64,000 nt of DNA from Campylobacter portucalensis (GTDB lineage Bacteria; Campylobacterota; Campylobacteria; Campylobacterales; Campylobacteraceae): contig NZ_VWSJ01000001.1 of NCBI RefSeq assembly GCF_009690845.1, positions 118,528 to 182,527 on the forward strand. The letters run 5' to 3'. Under the pieces are notes generated by a model. The model saw only the letters and a list, made by a program, of their open reading frames with translations, made no database searches and was not told the DNA's origin. Position 1 is the stretch's first letter; each line of letters begins with the position of its first letter. The translations under genes were made by a program, and so were the position numbers. Positions 57,420 through 64,000 of this stretch are shown one piece after another.

Positions 57420-59381
57420 TCACATTAGATAAATTATAGGCACTATTGTTGGATACTTTTTAAGTTTTCTAAAAATATGCTTTCTAACCGCTTGTCTGAT
57501 TTGACTCTCTAAAGCTCTTTGATCTTTTAAGAGTTCATCTTTTAAATTTACCAAAAACTGCATCAAAACACTCTCCATATCTTTAGCAAAAGATTTTTGA
57601 TCTCTATCACTAACTAAACCATACGTAACAACCCTTGTTTTTAATAAATTCTTATCATTCATTCCAACTTGTGCAATTATCATCACCACTCCAGCATCTG
57701 CTAAATTTTGACGATGCTTTACAATCTCATCGGTAATTTGCTTATTGATTTGATTATCTATAAAAATTTTGCCAGTTTTTATAGTCTTAACTCTTTTTAA
57801 ATAGTTTAAATTTACCTCCATTTGATCGCCATCACTCATTAGATAGATATTTTTTGGATTAACCCCACACTCGATCGCAGTTTGAGCGTGTTTGTGTATG
57901 TGATTAAATTCTCCGTGAACAGGTAAGAAAAATTTTGGCTTTGTTAAACGAAACATAAGTTTTTGCTCTTCTTGTGCTGCATGACCTGAAACATGAATTT
58001 CACTAAAATCTTGATACGCCACACTTGCACCACTTTTTAACAAAAAATTTAGCACAGTTGAGACACTGCCTTCATTGCCAGGAATTGCTTTAGCTGAGAT
58101 TATGATTTGATCTGTTGGTTTGATTTTTATATATTTATGCTCATCTGTTGCCATTCTATAAAGCGCACTCATAGTTTCGCCTTGAGAGCCTGTTGTTACT
58201 ATTAAAATTTTATTATCAGAATATTTTACTACTTCGTTTGCATCTATAAAAATGCTTTTATCTAACTCAACATAACCAAGCTCAATAGCAGTAAATAAAT
58301 TTCTCTCCATAGATCTACCTATTACACACACTTTTCTTCCAAATTTAAGACCATACTCTATAGCTTGGCAGACACGGTGAATATTTGAGCTAAATGTGCT
58401 CATAATCACACGCCCTTTTGAATTACTAAAAATTTTATCAAAGGTTTTACCAACGCTACTTTCGCTTTTTGTAAAGCCTTCTTTGTGAGAATTTGTACTA
58501 TCACTCATCAAAAGCAAAACCCCTTTTTCGCCATAATAAGCCAATCGTCCCAAATCTGTTGGATAGCCATCTATTGGTGTATGATCTATTTTAAAATCAC
58601 CCGTATGTATGATTGTGCCAGTTTTTGTTGTAATAGCAAGAGCTGAAGCATCGATGATAGAGTGAGTTATATGTATAAATTCTATCTCAAAATCCCCTAT
58701 TTTATATATTTTTCTTTTTTCTACAGGCTTAAAAAAACTTCTTTTATCTTTTAATCCATGCTCTTCAAATTTATTTGAAATCATACCGAGTGCCAAGGGC
58801 GTTGCATAAATTGGATAGTTAAATTCTTTAAAAAAATATGGCATTGCACCGATGTGATCTTCGTGAGCATGAGTGATAATTATGGCTTTGATTTTATCTT
58901 CTATTTTTTTAATGTAACTAAAATCAGGTATTAAAATATCTACGCCAAGCATAGTTTCATTTGGAAAACTCATACCTATATCAACTATAATAGCACTATC
59001 TTGCGTTTCAAATACAGTCATATTTCCACCAATTTCTCCAAGCCCACCTAGAGGAGTTATGCGAATTTTATCGCTATTTGGCTTACTAAATTTAAGAGGA
59101 TTTAGTCTTAAATCTTGCATTTTTTTATTTGCAATGATTATATCTTGCATATCTTTTTGCCACTGTTCATTGCCATTTAGTGTGCGAGGAGTTTTTGATT
59201 TTTTCTTCTTTTTGCCAGTTTGCGAATTTTCATTTTTTGCTAAATCTTTTGAAACGCTATTTTGTCCATTGATTTGAGCTTGTTTTTTTAAATTTTGCCT
59301 ATGTCTTGAATAGCGATTTTCTTTTTTTAAAAACTCTTTTTTTACTGAATTTTTTGATAAATTTTCACTCTTTTCTTCCAT
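57420..59381 (-). CDS. rnj: Ribonuclease J
   Basis: 653-residue metallo-beta-lactamase/beta-CASP RNase for mRNA decay and rRNA processing. The metal motif THAHEDHIGAMPYF, later HTGDFKIDHTP, and the beta-CASP segment VSGHAAQEEQKLMFRL are visible. The first ~100 residues are a basic, low-complexity extension (KKENRYSRHRQNLKKQAQ, then KKKKKSKTPRT), as in H. pylori RNase J. Overlaps ksgA by 17 bases. Confidence 0.95.
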   Translation of the reverse strand: MEEKSENLSKNSVKKEFLKKENRYSRHRQNLKKQAQINGQNSVSKDLAKNENSQTGKKKKKSKTPRTLNGNEQWQKDMQDIIIANKKMQDLRLNPLKFSKPNSDKIRITPLGGLGEIGGNMTVFETQDSAIIVDIGMSFPNETMLGVDILIPDFSYIKKIEDKIKAIIITHAHEDHIGAMPYFFKEFNYPIYATPLALGMISNKFEEHGLKDKRSFFKPVEKRKIYKIGDFEIEFIHITHSIIDASALAITTKTGTIIHTGDFKIDHTPIDGYPTDLGRLAYYGEKGVLLLMSDSTNSHKEGFTKSESSVGKTFDKIFSNSKGRVIMSTFSSNIHRVCQAIEYGLKFGRKVCVIGRSMERNLFTAIELGYVELDKSIFIDANEVVKYSDNKILIVTTGSQGETMSALYRMATDEHKYIKIKPTDQIIISAKAIPGNEGSVSTVLNFLLKSGASVAYQDFSEIHVSGHAAQEEQKLMFRLTKPKFFLPVHGEFNHIHKHAQTAIECGVNPKNIYLMSDGDQMEVNLNYLKRVKTIKTGKIFIDNQINKQITDEIVKHRQNLADAGVVMIIAQVGMNDKNLLKTRVVTYGLVSDRDQKSFAKDMESVLMQFLVNLKDELLKDQRALESQIRQAVRKHIFRKLKKYPTIVPIIYLM

Positions 59382-60168
59382 TTTCTACCTTTAAAAAATT
59401 AAAAATTTTTATTAATAAGGTGTTATTTGATTGATGAGGTCTGATTTTTTTATCTAAATTTATATCTTCAAAAATTTTAACTACAAAATTCTTCTTAAAT
59501 TTGGTAGTTAAATTTGAAAATAGTGTCTTTCTTGGACTTGAAAAACAAATTCTAAGAAAATTTTTATAATCAAAATAATCTTGCATTTTTAAATCGCCAA
59601 AGTTATTAAATTTATCAAATTTAATAACGCTAGACATCACTTTAGGCATAGGTTTAAATGATGTATTTGGCACATCAAATAAAAGATTTATCTCTCCATT
59701 TAAATTTGCTATTAAAGATAAAGAATTTGAGTTTTTATCATTTAGTGTAAATTTCAAAGCCACTTCTTTTTGTATCATCACTATAAAACCAACGCAATTT
59801 TTATCATCAATGGCTTTTAGGATGATATTTGTTGCTACATAATATGGCAAATTTGCAACCAAAAAATAACTCTCGTCTAAAAGATTATCTTTTTGCCAAA
59901 ATTCCAAAACATCGCCTAAAATTAAATTTAATCTAGAATTTGTAATCTCTGTTTTAAAATTTTTACTTAAAATTGTAAAAAGTTCTTCATCAATCTCATA
60001 ACTTCTAACTTTTGAAATTTCTAATAATTTCTTAGTTAAATCACCTAAGCCAGCCCCAATTTCTACCAAATTTATATCTGAATTTTTGGGAATCGATTGG
60101 ATGATTTTATCTAAAATAAAACTATCTTTTAAAAAATTTTGTCCAAATTTCTTTTTTGCCTTAATCAT
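59365..60168 (-). CDS. rsmA: 16S rRNA dimethyladenosine transferase
   Basis: 267 residues (KsgA). Dimethylates two adjacent adenosines near the 3' end of 16S rRNA. KKFGQNFLKDSFILDKI and the SAM-binding VEIGAGLGDLTKKLLE are at the N-terminus, with catalytic motif NLPYYVATNII near residue 105. Divergent from hisF. Confidence 0.95.
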   Translation of the reverse strand: MIKAKKKFGQNFLKDSFILDKIIQSIPKNSDINLVEIGAGLGDLTKKLLEISKVRSYEIDEELFTILSKNFKTEITNSRLNLILGDVLEFWQKDNLLDESYFLVANLPYYVATNIILKAIDDKNCVGFIVMIQKEVALKFTLNDKNSNSLSLIANLNGEINLLFDVPNTSFKPMPKVMSSVIKFDKFNNFGDLKMQDYFDYKNFLRICFSSPRKTLFSNLTTKFKKNFVVKIFEDINLDKKIRPHQSNNTLLIKIFNFLKVENGRKE

Positions 60169-60245
60169 CTCACAATTGTAGCCAAAAATAGTTAATAAAC
60201 TCTATTTTTAAGGAAAATTAGCTAAAATACCATAAAGGAGGAACG

Positions 60246-61004
60246 ATGGAAAATTTAACAAAAAGAATCATTCCTTGTCTTGACGTTAAAGATAAAAGGG
60301 TTGTTAAAGGCATAAATTTTGTAAATTTAATAGACGCAGGAGATCCTTTAGAAGTAGCAAAAAGATATAATGATGAAGGGGCCGATGAGATATGTTTTTT
60401 AGATATTACTGCTACAGACGAAAAGAGAAAAACAATAGTAGAAGTCATTGAACGTGTAGCAAAAAATCTTTTTATCCCCTTAACGGTTGGAGGTGGCATA
60501 AAAAACATAGATGACGTAAATGCCCTTTTAAGTGTTGGTTGCGATAAAATAAGTATAAATTCATCCGCTGTAAATAATCCAAATTTAATAGATCAAATAG
60601 CTTTAAAATTTGGATCACAGTGCGTTGTTGTGGCTATTGATGTAAAAAGAAACAAAGAAAAATACGAAGTTTTTACAAACGGCGGTAAAAAAAATAGTAA
60701 AATTGATGCGATTTCTTGGGCTAAAGAAGCACAAGAAAGAGGAGCAGGCGAAATTTTACTTACATCTATGGATGCAGACGGTACTAAAAATGGTTATGAT
60801 ATAGATATCACTAAAAAAATAAGCAATCTTCTAAAAATTCCAGTGATTGCAAGTGGCGGAGCAGGAAAAATGCAAGATATTAAAGAAGTTTTTGAGATTG
60901 GTGCAGATGCTGCTTTAGCTGCTTCTATTTTTCATTTTGGAGAAATCAGAATAAACGAGCTAAAAAAATATCTCTTAAATAATAATATTAGTGTTAGAAT
61001 TTGA
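60246..61004 (+). CDS. hisF: Imidazole glycerol phosphate synthase cyclase subunit
   Basis: 252-residue TIM barrel that closes the imidazole ring in histidine synthesis. Catalytic Asp is in [14 protein letters not shown] near residue 12, with the second Asp in [13 protein letters not shown]. Phosphate loops VGGGIKN and [10 protein letters not shown] are intact. AAAGGAGG precedes the ATG. No hisH or other his gene is adjacent. Confidence 0.96.
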   Translation: MENLTKRIIPCLDVKDKRVVKGINFVNLIDAGDPLEVAKRYNDEGADEICFLDITATDEKRKTIVEVIERVAKNLFIPLTVGGGIKNIDDVNALLSVGCDKISINSSAVNNPNLIDQIALKFGSQCVVVAIDVKRNKEKYEVFTNGGKKNSKIDAISWAKEAQERGAGEILLTSMDADGTKNGYDIDITKKISNLLKIPVIASGGAGKMQDIKEVFEIGADAALAASIFHFGEIRINELKKYLLNNNISVRI

Positions 61005-61011
61005 GGTTTTT

Positions 61012-61575
61012 ATGGAAAATTTATTAATTTGTGCAGGCGGTAATGAAAATTTTGATTTTGCAAAAGGAGTTGGAATAGGACTTGTTGATAGTGCTATAAA
61101 TTTAACTCATATGCTTTTAAAAATGGATAAAATGCCTAAAAAAATTATATTTATAGGCACTGCTGGGATATATAAAGATGGTGAAATATTGAAAATTTAT
61201 GAATGTTTTTATGCTTCAAATTTAGAAATTTCAAAAATCTTAGGGCTATCATATACTCCTTTAAATATGGATAAAATTTGCAATGTTCCACGTGAAACTT
61301 TATCAAAAAATAGATCTGATATAGTAGTAAATTCATCAAATTTTATAACAACTGACAAAAAAAGTGCTTTAAAATTCTCAGATTATGGATTGATGCTAGA
61401 AAATATGGAATTTTTTTCTATTTTAAGCGTGGCAAATAAATTTAAAATTCCATGTTATGCTTTGCTCTGTGCTACAAATTTTTGTGATGAAAATGCTCAT
61501 AATGATTTTTTAAAAAATCATTATGTTGCAAAAAAAAGATTAGAAAATTATATGAAAGAAAAAGGGTTGATTTGA
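61012..61575 (+). CDS. Nucleosidase/phosphorylase-like protein (Cj1712-like)
   Basis: 187 residues from the ATG at 61012 (GAGG upstream; a GTG at 60991 is less likely). Segments [33 protein letters not shown] and [20 protein letters not shown] recall purine nucleoside phosphorylase/MTAN-fold proteins, in which a Met-Glu-type motif binds ribose (here ENMEFF). Shorter than authentic MTAN (about 230). Substrate unknown. Located between hisF and rlmN and overlapping rlmN by 4 bases. Confidence 0.7.
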   Translation: MENLLICAGGNENFDFAKGVGIGLVDSAINLTHMLLKMDKMPKKIIFIGTAGIYKDGEILKIYECFYASNLEISKILGLSYTPLNMDKICNVPRETLSKNRSDIVVNSSNFITTDKKSALKFSDYGLMLENMEFFSILSVANKFKIPCYALLCATNFCDENAHNDFLKNHYVAKKRLENYMKEKGLI

Positions 61576-62639
61576 AAAATTTACTTGATTTTACGAAAGA
61601 AGAGCTATCTGATATCATAAAGCCAGCTTTTAGAGCTAAACAAATTTATGAGTGGATATATAAAAAAAATGTTGATAGTTTTGATGATATGAGGAATTTG
61701 CCAAGGGATTTAAGGGATTATTTGAAAGAGAATTTTTATTTTAATCCTTTAAAAAAGGTAAAAGAAGAAGTAAGTCAAGATGGAAGTAAAAAATATCTTT
61801 TTATGTTAAAAGATGGTAAAACTATAGAAAGCGTTTTATTACCAATGAAAGGTGATGAATTTGATGAAAATGGCAAACTAATAAAACACGCTCGCTATAC
61901 AATTTGTGTTAGTTCGCAAGTTGGCTGCAAAATGGGCTGTAGTTTTTGTCTAACAGCTAAAGGTGGATTTGTTAGAAATTTAACGCCAGGAGAGATAGTT
62001 GAGCAGGTTCATTTTATAAAAAAAGAAAATAAGATTCCATATGAAAGGCGAGTAAATATAGTATATATGGGGATGGGTGAGCCTTTAAATAATTTAAACA
62101 ATCTAGCAAAAGCAATTAAAATTTTTACAGACAATGACGGTCTTGCCATCTCACCAAGAAGACAGACTGTTAGCACTAGCGGACTTAGCTCTCAAATAGT
62201 AAAATTAGGTAACTTAAATTTAGGCGTGTTATTAGCTATTTCACTTCATGCTGTAAATGATGAATTAAGACAAGAGTTAATGCCTGTAAATAAAGCCTAT
62301 AATATCGCCTCTATAATGGAAGCTGTTAGAAAATTTCCTATTGATATGAGAAAAAGAGTGATGTTTGAATATCTTATGATGGATGGCGTAAATGATAGCA
62401 TAAAAGATGCAAAAACTCTAGTAAAGCTTCTTGATGGCATTAAAGCAAAAGTAAATTTGATATACTTTAATCCGCATGAAGGAAGCATTTATAAACGCCC
62501 TAAGCCTGAAAATATGGAAAAATTTAGAGATTTTTTACAAAGCAAAAGCGTTACTTGCACTATTAGAGAGAGTAAGGGTATTGATATTAGTGCGGCTTGC
62601 GGTCAGCTTAAAGAAAGGAGTAAAAATGACAACTCTTGA
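61572..62639 (+). CDS. rlmN: Dual-specificity 23S rRNA/tRNA adenine-C2 methyltransferase
   Basis: 355-residue radical SAM enzyme that methylates A2503 of 23S rRNA and A37 of some tRNAs. The cluster motif is [16 protein letters not shown] (CxxxCxxC), followed by [11 protein letters not shown]. The methyl-carrying Cys is near the C-terminus in ISAACGQL. Starts at TTG, overlapping the previous stop as TTGA. Confidence 0.94.
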   Translation: MKNLLDFTKEELSDIIKPAFRAKQIYEWIYKKNVDSFDDMRNLPRDLRDYLKENFYFNPLKKVKEEVSQDGSKKYLFMLKDGKTIESVLLPMKGDEFDENGKLIKHARYTICVSSQVGCKMGCSFCLTAKGGFVRNLTPGEIVEQVHFIKKENKIPYERRVNIVYMGMGEPLNNLNNLAKAIKIFTDNDGLAISPRRQTVSTSGLSSQIVKLGNLNLGVLLAISLHAVNDELRQELMPVNKAYNIASIMEAVRKFPIDMRKRVMFEYLMMDGVNDSIKDAKTLVKLLDGIKAKVNLIYFNPHEGSIYKRPKPENMEKFRDFLQSKSVTCTIRESKGIDISAACGQLKERSKNDNS

Positions 62640-62730
62640 TTTAATAGAAATTTTTTTTATAGCTAGCATTGTTGTGGTTGGGGTTGGATTTTTAATTAAA
62701 ATTATTTTGGATGACAAAAATGATAATTGA
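62626..62730 (+). CDS. 34-residue single-pass membrane peptide
   Basis: [20 protein letters not shown] begins the peptide, which continues as one hydrophobic helix (about residues 6-27) with a charged C-terminus (ILDDKNDN). AAGGAG stands six bases before the ATG, and the gene overlaps the last 14 bases of rlmN in another frame, so it is probably made from the rlmN message. No family recognised. The strong ribosome site argues for a real gene. Confidence 0.6.
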   Translation: MTTLDLIEIFFIASIVVVGVGFLIKIILDDKNDN

Positions 62731-63482
62731 GTTTTTAAATTTTGATAATAAACCTACATCGCTTCTAAAATATAAATTTATTCTAAGTTTATACTATACC
62801 CAGATAGAGTTAATTAAATCAATTTTAGAAGCAGTTTAAAAACAAAACCGATATCATTTGGCATTAAATTTATTTCTATTATTTTACTTACAGAAATAAA
62901 TATAAGATTTTATGACAAGGGTTTAAAAATCAAAATACTTTCATTTTAGGATATATTAGATTTAGCAAAGCACAAAAACTTGCAAGAAATTAATTAGTTA
63001 TGGCGTTTTATTGCAAAATAAAGTTTATCAAAAGTCAAAAAGCTTTTTATCTTTATTTTAAAACGAATGCAGATATCAAAGCATTGGTAAAATTTTACTA
63101 AATAAAATATCGAATTTATTTTATTTTACACAATTTTAAGTCTTTAATTTTGCTATCAAATTCACAATTTTTTAGTCATTGAAATCAAATTTAATAAAAA
63201 TAAATCTATCAAGTCAAATCATTTGTTTATAAAAATTAATTTTTAAAATTTAAAAGTTATAATATTTTGCATTAGCCCACCAATTCATCAAATCCATCTC
63301 TAAAATCATTAAATTTTAAAACCAATTAGTTTTTAAATAAGATACAAAAAAGGTTAAAAGCTTGATAAATTTAGGCTATAAGATTGTTTATTTATCGGTG
63401 TTTTTTAAATTTTCAAACACTTAATTTAGCAAAGCTTATTAATTAAAACTATCTTTTAACTCCAAAATCATCAATTGATTAT

Positions 63483-63517
63483 TAGGTTATTTTTGTTTAT
63501 ATTAGTTTAATACGGCT
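63483..63517 (+). repeat. Direct repeat copy 1
   Basis: About 35 bases, starting TAGGTTATTTTTG and ending in a 22-base part (63496-63517) that recurs exactly at 63979-64000. It contains ATTAGTTTAATACGGCT. Confidence 0.8.
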
Positions 63518-63964
63518 TATTTATCTTAGTTTATTTATTAAATCTTGGTTCAACAAAAAATCCTATTTCTCTTTAATATAATTATTTGCATTAAAACTAG
63601 CACTTTTAAATACAAAATTTCTCTTAATCGCCTCCCTGTAATCTCTAAATATATTTACAAACTCATTTTATTTATAGCAAAAAAAAGAATATCTTACAAT
63701 TAATTTCATTAAATTAACGGTTTTACCACGATCTTTTTACATAAAAATAATTTTCCTCTCTTTTGGTATTAAAATTTGAATTTATTTAAAGATTGTTTTA
63801 ATTTAATTAGCTTTCATAACTTCTAAAATTTTTCTTATAAATTTATGGTGACAACACTTATTTTATAGATAAAATTATAATTCAAAGCTAGTTTGATTTA
63901 GTTTAAATTCACTAACCAAAAGTTGCCATTATTTATCAAATTTAATTTATGAATTTGATATTGC

Positions 63965-64000
63965 TAGGTTATTTTTTATTTATATTAGTTTAATACGGCT
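63965..64000 (+). repeat. Direct repeat copy 2 (may continue past the window)
   Basis: Matches copy 1 with small differences in the T run, 482 bases downstream. It ends exactly at the window edge, so its full length is unknown. Confidence 0.8.

Larger units (their letters stand above)
62731..64000. other. Long gene-free AT-rich region
   Basis: 1270 bases with no credible ORF, tRNA or rRNA on either strand, far longer than other gaps in the window. It holds an 11-bp inverted repeat (GCTTCTAAAAT at 62761-62771 and its complement at 62822-62832) and a longer direct repeat near the right edge. It may be decayed coding DNA, but I cannot read any family from it. Confidence 0.6.

Overview
The window is a stretch of a low-GC, AT-rich chromosome from a Campylobacter species. 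It is probably not C. jejuni itself. The evidence is gene content and order: a complex I operon in which two unusual small subunits replace NuoE/NuoF, a NIF-type NifS/NifU pair, cmeRABC next to ccoG, rpsU followed by the UPF0323 lipoprotein / glutathionylspermidine-synthase-like / 2-hydroxyacid dehydrogenase set, and the tig-clpP-def-comM-nnr-purN-terC run. All of these match gene orders I know from Campylobacter. The species cannot be fixed from the sequence alone.

Layout. 1-5.4 kb (minus): nuoA-B-C-D, two atypical subunits, then nuoG, which runs off the left edge. 5.7-6.2 kb: a five-tRNA operon (Pro, His, Arg, Arg, Leu) behind a strong sigma70 promoter. 6.3-9.2 kb: folE, nifS, nifU and a terminator. 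9.2-10.1 kb: gene-poor DNA with a decayed IS1595-type transposase. 10.1-18.6 kb (minus): ung, then the CmeABC multidrug efflux operon, its repressor CmeR with a palindromic operator, and ccoG translationally coupled to cmeR. 18.7-22.4 kb (plus): rpsU, an unrecognised HTH/coiled-coil protein, a lipoprotein, an ATP-grasp ligase and a dehydrogenase. 22.5-26.9 kb: a HemN-like radical SAM protein, an AAA ATPase, nfo and a lipoprotein. Then tRNA-Glu, an outer-membrane barrel protein with a G8 tract abutting its -10 box, and rpmI-rplT.

28.8-35.6 kb is the accessory region. A decayed dmsABC operon (DMSO-type reductase) carries stops, frameshifts and deletions. At its dmsC end it is joined to a small phage-derived module: a repeat-containing coiled-coil protein and a 1077-residue polyvalent protein with a possible BECR-fold nuclease domain.

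36-46.4 kb (minus): thrS-infC, rarA, terC, purN, nnr, comM, def, clpP and tig. 46.6-54.3 kb: an MFS transporter plus a Cache-domain membrane protein, facing a psrABC (polysulfide/thiosulfate reductase) - response regulator - histidine kinase transcription unit. 54.7-62.7 kb: rluB, kpsF/kdsD, an HrgA-like HARE protein, RNase J, ksgA, hisF, a nucleosidase-like protein, rlmN and a 34-residue membrane peptide. The last 1.3 kb has no recognisable gene but holds a direct repeat of about 35 bp.

Functionally, most of the window is housekeeping and anaerobic or microaerobic respiration. Two respiratory reductase loci are present: dms is dead and psr appears intact and is linked to a two-component system. 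The least understood intact unit is the lipoprotein / ATP-grasp pair at 19.7-21.4 kb. All statements about homologues come from memory of protein families; no search was run.
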